Shown: one piece after another, positions 52,067 to 63,927 of the stretch | Layout: each line of letters begins with the position of its first letter | How positions within the stretch are numbered: position 1 is the first letter of the stretch | Source: Brevipalpus yothersi | Taxonomy: Eukaryota; Arthropoda; Arachnida; Trombidiformes; Tenuipalpidae | Direction of reading: 5' to 3' | Length of the DNA: 64,000 bases | NCBI GenBank assembly: GCA_003956705.1 | Contig: QZCP01000124.1 | Coordinates: 134,426 to 198,425 of the forward strand | The notes under the pieces: generated by a model | Seen by the model: only the letters and a program-made list of their open reading frames with translations | Told to the model about the DNA's origin: nothing | Database searches by the model: none | Made by a program: the position numbers and the translations under genes

Positions 52067-53072
52067 CATGGGCACAGAGACTGCGACCTGAACTAGAAAC
52101 TGCGAAGCAAGTCAAGGTCCTGAGAAACTGTGAGTGAGAAGGTGTATATGATACATATAATTTTTATAGTCCCAGAAAAAGTACTCACCTTTTTAAGTAC
52201 TTTGAATCGGCTTTATGGTGTGAGTTCCGTTCATTACAGAGCTCTATAATTCTTTTAATCATAAACAAGCAATCTCTATATGTGGAAAAAAATGGATGAT
52301 GACTGATTAAGCACACAGAAGTTAAAGTTTGTAGCACAAGAGCATTTTTGTGTCTCTTTTTGGGCTTATTTGATCGCTCAAATTCTTTGGACCCCAAGAA
52401 TTCTCGCTCATTTTGATTATAATACTCCGCTGATGGATCATCTGGTGTGATAGCGGTTGATGGTTGCTTTGAATTTGGATGAGGTTGAGAATGCTCTGGA
52501 TTGGGACTCGAATCTGGAGTAGATGTATTCCGTTCGGTTCCGGGAGTTTTCTGTTTTTATGCAAGAAAAAAAATAATAATGCATCAGAGAAAATTTTTGT
52601 CAGCGAATAGATTTTCTTTGAGGCCACCAATACACACAGAGAAATTGTGCAATCAATTTGAAAATGTGTGTCAATTCAATTTGTTCAAGCGCCATGGATA
52701 AACAAGAGAAAGAGCATGAGAATTGTCAAGAAAAAAATTTGCAGAACAAACCTTAATGCTAAAAGATCGATAAAAATTGATACAATTTCCAAATCGTACT
52801 CTATTAGTATCTTTTTCAGTTAGTGCGAACACAAATGAATTAGTTTCACGTAAATTGAATCGATGATGATTGGATGTATGGCAGCCTTCCGGTTGACAGA
52901 AGAAAACAACATCCAAAGGAAGAGGAAAATCTTTGTGATCCTCAACCGGATAACGGCGTAACAATTCGGGTACCGCAACAGAATTATTATTTGACGGCTG
53001 TTTAACACCAACTATCACAATATAATCAAGTAATCGTGGACAAAAATATTTACTATTTACAATGTCCACCAT
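41778..53072 (-). CDS. MADD: MADD / Rab3-GEP (DENN-domain Rab exchange factor), 13 coding exons
   Basis: Exons: 53072-52752, 52550-52189, 51271-51124, 50848-50558, 49927-49274, 48966-48621, 48322-47315, 47235-47121, 47006-46196, 46105-45274, 45066-44960, 42213-42141, 42046-41778. All phases agree, giving 1778 residues (human about 1650). MADD activates Rab3 and Rab27 on synaptic and secretory vesicles. The uDENN opens KYFCPRLLDYIVIVG and includes VVFFCQPEGC. The cDENN reads FSLVDFPLHLPLELLGVE and YPLEYMFPVIPLLPTCM, then APTPYIIGIPASF and NDVWLVDLDSNKI (dDENN). LIYGNDVDSVDIATRVAMVRFFNS is nearly as in human. A serine-rich linker, SENQQFLKEVVNSVLEGEGVGWL, the death-domain-like region (VRRLLGKCHIGVIYSDEIN) and a PH-like tail (ERWWYERLVNMTY, VLCLWRRNG) follow. 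The last exon begins at an acceptor at 42047 (EEF|NPKNRQ), where the alignment is gapless, and ends in an S/Q-rich tail. Confidence 0.96.
48464..48494. repeat. (GA)n microsatellite in a MADD intron
   Basis: About 15 GA units within the intron between the exons ending at 48621 and starting at 48322. As transcribed it is (CU)n. Confidence 0.9.
50482..50542. repeat. (GA)n microsatellite immediately after a MADD 5' splice site
   Basis: About 30 GA units. On the transcribed (minus) strand this is a (CU)n tract beginning about 15 bases inside the intron after the exon 50848-50558. Confidence 0.95.
52001..52063. repeat. (GA)n microsatellite in a MADD intron
   Basis: About 31 GA units in the second MADD intron, about 125 bp after the donor at 52188. 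Confidence 0.95.
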
Positions 53073-53780
53073 TTTCCGGAGTCACCACACCACACATATA
53101 CATACATACACACAACATACATACATTCACTTGGAAAAAAAACTACTCTCTCTCTGCCTTATACTACGATTCTGATATGACTTCGATTGATTCGAATCAT
53201 CATTCCAGCAGGTGTTACACACACACACAGCAGCAGTACAGTTAATCGTTCAACTCAAAAAGTTGGATCAATTTTATCCTACTTTCAGCTGCCACTAGAG
53301 GCTCTTCAAGCGAAACTTGTCCACTTTTATTTTGGGCGTTTCATTTCATTTTGCATTGGAAAACATAATATTTGTGTGTAAAAGTTTATTGTTAAAAGTG
53401 TTTGATTTTGCTTTGATGATCAATTGATATTAGATATTAGATTTTTTTTGTTTGTGCAATCTTAATTACTTAAACTGTTTTGGTAATATATTGTCATCAT
53501 TGTGATAATTAGACACACTTTATAATTATTTTATTGGGCAATATTAGTGTGTGTGAGTGTGTCTGGTTGAGGCTGTGAATCATCATCATCAATATTGATG
53601 GGAACGACTTGATAATACTTTTACTTGGTGGAAAGTTTTATTGTCTGCTCATGAATTGCTCAATGCTACTCATTAATACCATTTGATACTTAATCAACTT
53701 TTGGTGGCAATATTAAGAATCTCATTTGTGGACGTTCAATTTTGTTGTGGAGTGAAAATTTTTATCATCATCATTCAATT
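53073..53780. promoter_or_regulatory. Divergent promoter region between MADD and the PAF-AH gene
   Basis: About 700 bp separate the MADD start (minus strand) from the PAF-AH start (plus strand), so both promoters and 5' UTRs must lie here or in it. It is AT-rich with short CA runs. I see no clear TATA box to place a start site. Confidence 0.4.
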
Positions 53781-55381
53781 ATGGAAATACCTCGAAATCG
53801 TACACTCGAAACAAATGGTCGTCGACATCTTCCTTTGCCTACTGGTCCATACCAGAATGTTGGTTTTCGTGATATTATGATCGGTTTTTCGAGGAGAACA
53901 GGTTTCATGGTGAGACTGTATTATCCAGCTGCCGATCAATCTCGAGATATACGATCTCAATCGTTGTATTGGTCCAATTGGTTACCGCATGAAAACTATC
54001 GTCAAGGATATATTTCACTTACCGGGGTCAAATGGTCATTGTTTCAGAAAGCCATAAGATGGCTTACGGGAGATGATTGTTTTATTCCAGCCTTACCCAA
54101 AGCCAAACCTTCTCCTCACAAAATGATACCAATCGTTTTTTCTCATGGAGACTGTTCTTGCAGAACTACTTACTCATCGCTTGCCCTCGAATTCGCTTCC
54201 CATGGTTTCATTGTCGCTGGTGAGTAGTTGATGAGTGAAAATTTATTCTGAGAGAAAAAATAAGTTCAATTCTTGATCATGATTATCATTTTTATTTAGC
54301 TGTTGAGCATCGTGATGGAACTGCTTGCTGTACTTTTTATGCCAAAGAAACACGTATGCCACTATCCTCTTCCACAATGAATGTCAATACTCCTGATGGG
54401 CCATTACAATATGAGGAGGAGGAAGAAGAAGAGGGTTTCGATGAAATAGATGATCCGAATTATGTACCTCCTAAAGCACTATCAAACTCAGCAATTCTTC
54501 CTCATATAGCCACAGAATGGATCGGCCACCTTCCCATCAAAGGAGGGCGTTATACATTACGCAACAGACAAATTAATCGCCGAGTAAAAGAATGCATCCG
54601 AACATTGGATCTTCTGGAAGCTCTTGAGGCTGGCTATGATGTGCAGAATCTTCTAGATTCTCTACTTGACCCGAGTGAATTTGAAGGTCTCATTGACATT
54701 AGTAAAGCTATCATTATGGGACATTCGTACGGTGGAGCGACTGCAATCATGACTTGTTCTGCTGAGTTACGATTCAGACTTGGAATTTGTTTGGATGCTT
54801 GGATGTATCCAATTTACAAAGAGAATTTTGACCTAGTCACTCAGCCAATTTTTTTTATAAACTCAGAAAAGTTTCAAACTGATGAAAATCTGCGTGCTAT
54901 CAAACGTGTTCTTGAAACCAATCCTTATTCCTGTACTGATTCGGCCAATCAATCACGTCCTGTTGCCAATGGAAATGGCAAAACCAAGACTGATGATGAT
55001 GCACCAACTACCAACACAGTTGAAGAACGATCCACATTACCGGACACTTCAGAGAATAAACAGGTGTCGAAAGATTGTCCCACTGATGGTGAACATGTTG
55101 ATGAGCCAGATTCGCGTTCTCTCCAAAACAGAGTTGCTACGATCAAGGGAACTGTCCACTACAATCAAACTGATATTCCGTTTGTGATGCCCTGGTTGAT
55201 CAAAGCTTTTTATGGAGGAAATTCACGACGAAATCCTTTCACTGCCCTTGATTTGACGACAACTTTAGCGATGGAATTCATCAGCCAGCAATTGAAACTT
55301 GATTTCCTCAGTAGCGAGAAAAAGGTTTTCCTGGACAAACAACGTAAGAAAATTAAACTTGGAATCAAAGACAAACTCTGA
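53781..55381 (+). CDS. Platelet-activating factor acetylhydrolase (PAFAH2-like), two exons
   Basis: Exons 53781-54219 and 54300-55381 join in phase 1 across an 80 bp intron, giving 506 residues (human PAFAH2 is 392). The enzyme is a serine lipase that removes short or oxidised acyl chains from PAF-like phospholipids. Family blocks: LPLPTGPYQNVGFRDIM, VRLYYPA, IPIVFSHGDCSCRTTYSSLALEFASHGF and VAAVEHRDGTACCTFY. The catalytic triad can be proposed as Ser in IIMGHSYGGAT, Asp in GICLDAWMYP and His in KGTVHYNQTDIPFV. There is no signal peptide, which favours the intracellular form. Two hydrophilic insertions explain the extra length: an acidic one (EEEEEEEGFDEIDD) after the VEHRDG block, and an N/T/D/E-rich segment of about 80 residues just before the catalytic histidine. 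Confidence 0.92.
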
Positions 55382-55979
55382 ACTGCAAATTTTCCTGCCA
55401 ATTATCTCAATTTCTGCAAGTGCCGTTTATTTGTAGTTCTTGCATTGAGCTAGACTATTTCAAATTTTTGAATTATGTGTTACTTTTTCACTCATATAAG
55501 ATTATTTAATCTCTCATTGTGTACGCTCTTTTTTGAGAATCTTTTTTTACCATTGAATTGAATTTCTTCTCAGCCTCAGAATTCAACTTTTAAAAAAAAT
55601 GAATTGAGTATTAAATCTCTGTTGACATGTTTATATAGTGAAAGACTCACTCTCATCTTTCTGATCTGATTCTCTCGTTCTCTCGACTCTTTTGCACTTC
55701 ATCACTTCTCATCATTATCTTTCGAAAATCGTGATTAGATGCTTCATTCTTGAGGGTTACAAAAGCTATGATAAAATTTTTTTTCACAAGCGCAGCCTCT
55801 CAAACATCTCTCTCTCACCGGAACTTGACCCAATCTAGATCAGTATTAGTGTATCAGCTGTTATGGAGTAAACAATCATTATTTTTCGTGCTTTTATATT
55901 AAATTGTTGAACTTTTTGTTCTAGTAAATAATTTTTTAGTTCAATTGTAATAATTAACAAAAATAGCCACCGTACCAGT

Positions 55980-57415
55980 ATGTGTGAGAAAATTATCGCT
56001 GAAGCCCCAGGAAAAGTAATCCTTTTTGGTGAACATGCAGTTTGCTTTGGAAAGGTTAGTACTCAAGTTCAAGGTAGCTGTTGTTACATATTTTCAATTT
56101 GATTGTGTTATTGATCGTTATAGCGAGCAATTGCAACTGCTATCGATTTAAAAACTCGAGTGGAAATCACAAAACGTGAAGGAAGCGGCCAAGTTTGTGT
56201 TCATCTCAAAGATCTTGCTTGCCGCGTATCTTGGCCTCTTAGCGACCTTATCAAATTGAGTTTGGACGACCTGAGGTTTGAGAAGATTCCTATTCTTGAA
56301 AAATTGGTTGAAGAAAATTTGAAAAATGGATCGGAAAGTGAGCCCTTGGACTTTTCAGCAGGATATTTATCATCAGCTAAGGAAAGCCTTAAATCATTCC
56401 TCTACATTTATCTTCAACTGGCTCACGAAAAGGGGTAAGTTTTTCGATTCAAAAGCTACATATTTTTTTGCTATTTGATACATTTTTCAGTCTTCAGAAA
56501 TATCCCGAATTACTGGTTGACATATCTTCCGACATTCCAATCGGAGCTGGGCTCGGGTCATCTGCAGCATACAGTGTGGCAATTAGCGCTGCTTTGGTGA
56601 AAATATTCCATGAAAACCGGAATCCAGATCCGGATCTTATCAATAAATGGGCATTCAAAAGTGAACAAGTGTTTCATGGTAAGCCTTCAGGTATTGACAA
56701 TAGTGTATCAACGTATGGAGGTACGGTGAGCTTTAAAAATGGACAAATTGAAAAGATGAACAGCGTCAAATTATCTAAGCTAATCATTGTACGAACAAAA
56801 ATTCAGCGAAATACGAAAAAATTGGTACAAATCACAATTGATAGACGTGAAAAGGTTTTGTATGCACAAGTCACCAAATAGATTGTGAGGCTGATTGTGA
56901 TCTTTTGTCTTATATTCAGTTCCCGGAAATTATGGAGAAAATAATCGGAGCAATCGGGAATATTAGCGACCAAGCTCTGATCTCACTTTCTAAAGAAAGC
57001 CTTGAGGACTTGGAGGTTAGTTTACAAAGATTCCAATCCTTTTAAGTAAAATTTATTTACGATTGTTCATCACTATTCTGTGCAATCTTTTGTAGACTTT
57101 GATCGAAATGAATCAGAATCTGCTGAATTCACTTGGAGTGGGACATCAAAAGATTGATGAGATTCTTACGATTGCGAAGAATCATTGTCTAAGTGGCAAA
57201 TTGACTGGAGCTGGTGGAGGAGGATGTGTAATAGTCTTTCCTAGAGGTATTTAATTCAGTATAGTGATCAAATGAGTTTCCATTGAGATGATTGTTTCTT
57301 CTCTTGTACAGATTTAGAACCTGTAGCGATCGAAGACCTTCTAACCGAATTGAAGAATAAAGGTTTACCAGCGGACCTCCTAAATGTCAATTGTTCTGGA
57401 GTCATTCTTCACTGA
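55980..57415 (+). CDS. MVK: Mevalonate kinase (GHMP family), six exons
   Basis: Exons are 55980-56054, 56124-56434, 56491-56854, 56920-57015, 57096-57246 and 57312-57415, all in frame, giving 366 residues (human is 396). It phosphorylates mevalonate with ATP, an early committed step toward isoprenoids such as dolichol, ubiquinone side chains and prenyl groups. Visible motifs are APGKVILFGEHAVCFGK at the start, the ATP-binding glycine-rich loop DIPIGAGLGSSAAYSV, HGKPSGIDNSVSTYGG, the family block TKIQRNTKKLV, and near the end GKLTGAGGGGCVIVF. In exon 3 I use the donor after GAA-AAG at 56854, because it gives a gap-free junction to FPEIMEKII; the longer reading frame there is intron. An AATAAA at 57605 lies 190 bp past the stop. 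Confidence 0.95.
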
Positions 57416-57604
57416 AAAATTCGAACATCTTGTTGGAACATCCATTCATACTCACAAACATTCCAAAATAGAATTTGAAATATAATCCGTCCACAATAGA
57501 ATGCTATTTTCTGTTACAATATTTTTCTAATCTTTATCAATGCGTTGTGAATTGATTAGTATGTTTTTTGAAGGCAAATTTCTAAGTTTTTACCACTATC
57601 TCAG

Positions 57605-57610
57605 AATAAA
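57605..57610 (+). terminator. Polyadenylation signal AATAAA of mevalonate kinase
   Basis: AATAAA 190 bp downstream of the stop at 57415. Confidence 0.5.
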
Positions 57611-58013
57611 TATATGGAATGAGTCATATGATTAATTGTATGACAATTGTTAACCACTGAAAAATTTATCTCACAAGAGAGACCAATCTTCAATAGTGAT
57701 CACTCAGAGAAACTTATCAATTAGTCGGAAAATTTTCCATGTCGATCTATCACCCAAATTAGACAAGGAAAGCTTTCAGACAAGATTTTTCCTCAAAGCT
57801 AAGGAAGTAACATTCAAAGTACATTTGGATTCAGAAATTGACTATTCAAAATTGCACAGGTTCAACCAGAACGAAGAGAAAATTTCCTGAAGGAGGGGTT
57901 TAAATGCACGAGGTTGCGTGAAAACATGTGTTTTTGTTGTCATTTTTCTCCAAATTTTTCTTTCCAGTTGTAAGTTTAATCAAGATTATCCTAATTGAAA
58001 CAATATTTTTATC
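57611..58013. other. Intergenic region between MVK and CTU1
   Basis: About 400 bp holding the CTU1 promoter. The 64-codon frame at 57696-57890 has no conserved feature and is not called. Confidence 0.4.
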
Positions 58014-59162
58014 ATGTCAGTGCAGTGTTCAAGGTGTAAAACTTCTCGGGCAATTCTCAAGCGTCCAAAAACGGTAAGCTTCGATTGATAGCGGCTTCCA
58101 GCAATTTTTTTCATCGAAATCTTTTCTCCTCGATTTCAGAAAGATGCACTGTGCAAAGAATGTTTCTTCTTTTGTTTCGAAAATGAAGTTCATGACACCA
58201 TTGTGAGAGGTAAATTATTCAAGCCAGGAGATAAAGTGGCCATTGGTGCCAGTGGTGGTAAAGATTCCACTGTTCTGGCTTACATAATGAAATTACTGAA
58301 CGAAAGACACAATTATGGTCTAGAATTGATTCTACTGTCAATTGATGAAGGTATCACAGGATATCGAGATGATTCATTGGAAACAGTTAAGAAAAATCAA
58401 GAGGAATATTCTCTACCTTTAACGATACTATCCTACAAGGATCTGTATGGCTGGTCGATGGACGATATTGTGAAAAAGATCGGTCTAAAGAATAATTGCA
58501 CTTTTTGTGGTGTTTTCCGGCGCCAAGCACTGGACAGAGGTGCATTGAAACTAGGATGTGACATTATTGTAACAGGTCACAATGCTGATGATGTTGCTGA
58601 AACAATCCTGATGAATATTCTTCGAGGAGATGTGGCCAGACTCAAGCGTTGTACAGCCAAAAGAACTGAATCAGAAGTGCTTGATGAAGGCACTGTGATC
58701 CCGCGTTGTAAGCCATTTATCTACACTTATGAGAAAGAGATTGTTATGTATGCATATTTTAAAAAGTTACACTATTTTTCCACCGAATGTATATACGCTC
58801 CAAACTCTTATCGGGGACACGTGAGAGCCTTTCTTAAAGATTTGGAATCGATTCGCTCATCTACCATTCTTGATATAATTCATTCTGGGGAAACTCTTAT
58901 TGTCAAAGAACAAGTTCGACTTCCTGTGCAGGGTAAATGTGAAAAATGTGGCTTCATCTCAAGTCAGAATATTTGCAAAGCCTGTGTAATGTTGGAAGGC
59001 TTAAATAAAGGGCTTCCTCGTTTGGGGATTGGTAAAAGTAGTAAAGTTAAGATATTGAAACGCAATACCAAATGTAAAGATAGCTGTGATTGTGATAATT
59101 CTAATTCAACACGCATACCCATCTCGCCACTTACGATAACAAGTGAAGAGAGGCTTTTTTAA
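58014..59162 (+). CDS. CTU1: Cytoplasmic tRNA 2-thiolation protein CTU1, two exons
   Basis: Exons 58014-58073 (20 codons) and 58140-59162 join in phase 0, giving 360 residues (human is 348). CTU1 with CTU2 adds the 2-thio group to wobble uridine of tRNA-Lys, -Glu and -Gln, using sulphur carried by URM1. The N-terminus has the zinc motif C5-x2-C8 ... C25-x2-C28. The PP-loop ATP-pyrophosphatase signature SGGKDS spans residues 58-63. CTFCGVFRRQALD and VTGHNADDVAETILMNILRGD are diagnostic, and FIYTYEKEIVMYAYFKKLHYFSTEC follows. A C-terminal zinc cluster (CEKCGF...CKAC) and a cysteine-rich tail (CKDSCDCDN) close the protein. It converges with RPUSD3, 97 bp between stops. Confidence 0.96.
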
Positions 59163-59259
59163 CAATTAATTCTACTTGTAAATTTTTCAAAATACGACAT
59201 TAAGTGAGTCAAAGTAAAAACCTTGATATCCATGTTGACTAAGAGAATGATGTAGAAAT

Positions 59260-60372
59260 TTATTTGAATAACTGCTTCAAAGTCCAATCAAAATAGTCAG
59301 GAAGCTTTGGGTTTTCTATTACAACAGTTTTTCTCCACACAGGATAGTGGTAAAGACAAATTTTTCGTTGATGAAGCAGTAGAGGTATTGATCGATTACC
59401 ATCAACACAGAGTCTCTTTGCTATCGTCTTTGGCAGGGTTTCACGAGGAGTACCAAATGATCTCGGTGGCATTGAGATAGGAACACCAAAAACCTCGCCA
59501 ACACGATCTGAAAATCGTAAATCACCTTTGAAAGATAGGGAAAAGTATTAGTCGAGAAAAAGATAATCGTGATCGACTATCTTACCCAAAACAAAACACT
59601 GTTTTGATGCTAGATAACATGTTAGAAAATTGTATTCTGTTTTACTGCAATTGATAGACACGAGCGCAGATTTTGATTTAGTATTCTGTTCTAAGATGGA
59701 AATTCTTGCTCTAACCGATTTGACATTGTCTTTCTTAAGAAAATTTCTTGTTGGATTGTGGACAATTTCAAAATCTTTCCCATTAGTTCGAGGGTCTAAC
59801 ACTATCTTTTGGATACCAACTTTTTCAATCATTGTTGGAGCTTTCAGATTGGGTATACCACTAGTCAAACACAACCATTCCATAGGTGCAGCCTTGAAAA
59901 GCTTGGCTACATGAATTTTCCGGGAAATTTTTCTTTGTAACTTCTGATTTACACCTAATAATGCTATCCCACTGACCGTTCGATCGGTTGTATACCCTAC
60001 ACGTAGTTCAGCAACTCCTAGAGTTGAGGCCAGTCCAGGTAAAGCATCTTTCAGACAATAACGGACATCACCGAATCGTGCTGGATCTATTTGAGTTGTC
60101 CGTTTGATGACAGCGTTAGGAAAATATGTTCCCACACCAAATGGCTTATGTACAGCGATAATTTTACCGTCATTATATAGGACATTGGAAGACAAATAGT
60201 GGATGAAATCATCGAGATTCTTCCATGGATATATCTTACTGTAGACATGATTTTCAGGATGAATAAAATTTCTATCGTGATCGGTTCGTCGATGTTTTGT
60301 TTGAAATTGAAGATCACGTTTGAGAATCCTAATTTCACAGGCAATTTTTCGCTTCAAAAAAGATGAGTACAT
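59260..60372 (-). CDS. RPUSD3: Mitochondrial RNA pseudouridine synthase RPUSD3-like, two exons
   Basis: Exons 60372-59586 and 59525-59260 join in phase 1 across a 60 bp intron, giving 350 residues (human RPUSD3 is about 350). It is an RluA-family pseudouridine synthase. RPUSD3 is known from human mitochondria, where it supports 16S rRNA and mitoribosome function. The N-terminus is basic and poor in acidic residues (MYSSFLKRKIACEIRILKRDL), consistent with import. Domain signs are NDGKIIAVHKPFGV, then VGYTTDRTVSGIALL at the place of the RluA catalytic HRLDxxTSG motif. The catalytic aspartate is kept, but the flanking residues are divergent, as is usual in RPUSD3. The end (GDLRFSDRVGEVFG, then LLLHQRKICLYHYP) matches the family C-terminus. 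RPUSD4 is a less likely alternative. Confidence 0.88.
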
Positions 60373-61212
60373 ATTTCACGAAGAACAAACACTTTACATT
60401 CACGAAAAAAAGTTTATGGAGCTCTCATGACACTAATCATGAAATTTTTTTCATTAAATCAGGCAATTTCGATAATAAATTTGGTATCACATCCCTTCCG
60501 AAAGCACCTGTAATTGAACCGAATTATCAAGCTCTTGATACAGTCAATGGCAATTAAATCCTAAAACAATCAAGTTGATGGACGTCAAACCGCATCGCAT
60601 AGAAAGAAGCACGCTTTCACCAAAACAAAATAAACATTGTTGAAGGCGCCAAATCAGATGTTCAAATCGGAAGTCAAGTGAAGATAGCAGTTATGCAATA
60701 GGGAATAATTCGTGAACTTTTTCAACATCAATTCAACGATAAATTCTCTAGATTCTCACCGGAAAATAATTCTTGAAGAGCTGAGCTAAAGAGTAGTTAA
60801 TCTATCTCAATCTTTGAGCTCAGGCCCTTGTGGTCAAATTATCCTCATGGAAATTTTCTGAATTTATAGTAATAACATAATAAGTAAGTCTCTTTTGAAT
60901 GCTCGAAAATTTATTCGGTCTGTACTGAACATTATTTTGTAGTACATGAACATTTGGCCAGTAAAAGTAGTCAAAATTTTTGAAAAACCATTCTCTGCTT
61001 TCGTGTCTTACAATTGTGTGAACAATTGAGACGAAATCATGCCTAGAAAAGTTCATTTATGAATATGAAGATTTCGACTTAGTTGATTTTGTTGATCCAA
61101 TACAATCCATGAATTTGAGATGAGAGAAAAAAAATATTATCATTTAAACGACCTTATTTTTTTGGCAGGGGTAAGACATTTAAAAATTCCTAGATATCAA
61201 GTTCTATTTTGT
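60373..61212. other. Intergenic region between RPUSD3 and the cuticle protein gene
   Basis: About 840 bp. The left part should be the RPUSD3 promoter and the right part the cuticle gene 3' UTR. Nothing else recognised. Confidence 0.45.
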
Positions 61213-62850
61213 CTAATAGCCTTTGACTCCAGTTAAAGCGGCAGCCTTGTAGGCTGGTAGAGGTGCTGGGATAGCAGCTTGAACGATGGGTGCTGGAAGT
61301 TGTGGGGCAGCAACTCTGGTGGCAGCAACGTGATTAACGTTCACAGCATATTGAGATGGTCGAGGAATATTGACAATTCCAGGCTCAGCATAATATCCTG
61401 AATAACCTCCTGCAAGAGCTGGAGCACCAGCATAGCCTGCTCCATAGGCTCCAAGACCCAAACCAGCGGTTCTAAGACCACCAAAGGCACCGAGGCCAGC
61501 TCCATATCCTCCTAGACCATAACCTCCAAGACCGTAACTTCCAATTCCACGAAGTCCACCACCGTAAACACCGAGACCAGCACCATAACCACCTAGACCA
61601 GCACCATAGGCTCCAAGACCACCATAAACACCAGTTCGATAACCACCAGCGTAGCCAACACCGGCAAGAGCTGGTGCAGCAGCATATCCATAGCCTCCAT
61701 AACCTCCGATTCCACGGAGTCCACCACCATAAGCACCCAGACCACCATAGGCACCGAGGCCAGCACCATAAGCACCGAGACCAGCACCATAGGCTCCGAG
61801 ACCACCATAACCACCAGCTCGGTAACCACCAGCGAATGCTGGGGCAGCTCCATAAGCTCCAACAGCTCTAGCTTGGTATTGACCGAGTCCAGCTAAACCA
61901 GCATAGTTGCCACCGTAATTTCCACCATAGGCACCACCGACAAAACCGGCACCGTAGGCTGGGGCAGCAGCTAATCCAGCGAGGGTTGGGGCAGCGGCAC
62001 GGGCTGTGGCTCCAGCAATTCCAACCGAATCAGGGGCTTGCTGTTGGGAAAAGAAAATTCATTTAACATTTCTCTCTCTCATAAGGACCACTGAAAGCGA
62101 AAGGTGGCATCCAAGAGAGAAAGTTTCAGAATATAGTGCTTAAATGGATTTTGAATATCCTGAAATTCTACCCATCTAGCATTTCAATTTTCGAACAATA
62201 CATATCTATGAGGCTCCAATAGTTGGCGAATAGAAATTTAAAAATTAATTCAGAATTATATCTTACGAAAGAAACATCAGCTGGATTGAGAGGAGCAGTT
62301 CCGGGTTCGTTAGTTCGAACTGAAGCTCGGAATCCGAGCTCATCAGCAACATAGTCCACAACTCGTTGTCGTCCATCGACCACACCAAGACTGTAAGAAC
62401 CTTGTTTACGACCATAAACATCACCAGCTTCAGTTCTGGTGGTTCCACCGGTCTGACCTAGAGCAAGTGGACTATGCTATTATCTATTGGCTATCTACTG
62501 AAATTGACAAACCTTGTTCATTGTAGGCGAATTGATAGTTTCCAGTACCATCTTCTTGTCTTGAGTGTTCAGAGATTCCAGTATCTATAGCACCTCCAAG
62601 TCCTGGAGTTGGAACTCCTGATCCGAGGAATGTCTGGCCAGCAGAGGCAACGGTTAAGAGAGCGAAGAAAATAACGGTCTGCAGAGTAGAACACTCGATA
62701 AATTAGAACTTTATGAACATAAATGATCAGAAAACTGAAAATTTTTCACCATAATCCATTTGTATGAGTGGATGATACGTAACACGGAAAAGATGACACG
62801 AAAAATTGATTTCGATACCAATCCAATCACTTGATCAGACTCACCTTCAT
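61213..62850 (-). CDS. Glycine/tyrosine/alanine-rich cuticle protein with chitin-binding RR domain, four exons
   Basis: Exons are 62850-62845 (only Met-Lys), 62678-62513, 62457-62267 and 62040-61213, in frame, giving 396 residues. It is a structural protein of the extracellular cuticle that binds chitin. The signal peptide is MKTVIFFALLTVASA, split by an intron after two codons, a common layout in arthropod cuticle genes. The Rebers-Riddiford domain runs from EDGTGNYQFAYNEQ through TEAGDVYGRKQGSYSLGVVDGRQRVVDYVADELGFRASV. The 276-codon last exon is a low-complexity region of GAYGAGLG, GGYGGLG and APA repeats, ending in a PAPLPAYKAAA tail. Two copies of a larger unit (YGGLGAYGAGLG...GGGLRGIG) suggest internal duplication. 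A TATA-like ATAAAAG lies 181 bp upstream. Confidence 0.92.
61480..61820 (-). repeat. Internal tandem duplication in the cuticle protein last exon
   Basis: Two successive units encode YRxGxYGGLGAYGAGLG...YGGGLRGIGxYG, one around 61680-61820 and one around 61520-61640. They are separated by a YAAAPALAGVGYAGG spacer. Codon-level similarity indicates a recent duplication or unequal crossing-over. Confidence 0.7.
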
Positions 62851-63030
62851 ACTGATGATGTTAACTAATTACGGCGAGGTTGTCACGAAAAGGGATGATA
62901 ACTGTATAACTGTATAACTGAGTATAGGTAAGGTCTGAGAATCGAGTGGTGGACACACGATTCGTAAGGACTAAAGATGTTTAGTAAGAGGCTGATGAGC
63001 AAATGTGATCTGGACGATGGTCAAATCAGC

Positions 63031-63037
63031 CTTTTAT
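63031..63037 (-). promoter_or_regulatory. TATA-like box of the cuticle protein gene
   Basis: On the minus strand this reads ATAAAAG, followed about 25-30 bases later by a TCACATT initiator-like sequence near 63006. Highly expressed cuticle genes usually carry a TATA box. The placement is inference. Confidence 0.35.
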
Positions 63038-63304
63038 TCGATTTCGTTTCGAGGAGCGAAAAATTTCCGCAAGTGTACTCTTAGGACACTCCTATCGAAT
63101 ATGTTGAGTGTGTTATATGACACATTGTGTGGCCTTCGCCCGGAACTATTAATTCATGATATTGCACCGGTTTTATTCACAAAACTGTACTGTCCATCTC
63201 CTCCCCCTCAGATACTTTTTCCTTTATTATTTTCGAGCGAGAGAGAACGAAAAAATTTTTTTTCTCAACTCCCTCGTATTCTTTTAATCCTTTTTCTCAG
63301 GTAA

Positions 63305-63307
<3 letters not shown>

Positions 63308-63343
<36 letters not shown>
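63308..63343. repeat. (CT)n microsatellite
   Basis: About 18 CT units. Confidence 0.93.
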
Positions 63344-63348
<5 letters not shown>

Positions 63349-63863
63349 TCTTATCCTCCTCCTCTTCTTCAACTTACTCTCTTGTCTTCTGAGAGCTGTA
63401 TGCTCACTTTCACTGTCATCTTCTCTTTTCAATTAATCTCGTTTATTCATGCTAATTTATGCATCAGCCTTTTCATCATCATAACTAACGATTTTATTCC
63501 AAGATCAAAAAATGTAACAAGACGTGCATGATAATCAGCTTCTCATCTCACACGTTGCTTAGCTTCTTGATGAAAGAGAGAAAGATAGAAAGATGGAAAA
63601 AATACTATTTCATTCCACTTGTGGACACACGAATTGTTGAATAGTATGTTAAAATCCAGAATAAGGATAAAAGTTATGCTACTAAAACATATTCGACTCA
63701 ATTTCAATTCCACCGATTGATAAGTGATATATATTTACTTATTTATTAAGATAAATGAATATTTAACGGACTATCATGAGTGCGATCATCCATGCCATAA
63801 GTCGCGAAATTGAATCAAAATCGTAACTTTATCGATTACTTCATGCATCATTCTGCAGTTCAT

Positions 63864-63865
<2 letters not shown>

Positions 63866-63926
<61 letters not shown>
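63866..63926. repeat. (GA)n microsatellite
   Basis: About 30 GA units. Confidence 0.95.

Positions 63927-63927
<1 letters not shown>

Noticed and set aside
56855..56881. Continuation of the mevalonate kinase exon 3 frame (VLYAQVTK and stop)
   Set aside because: A donor at 56855 and the FPEIMEK exon give a gap-free family alignment, so this tail is intron.
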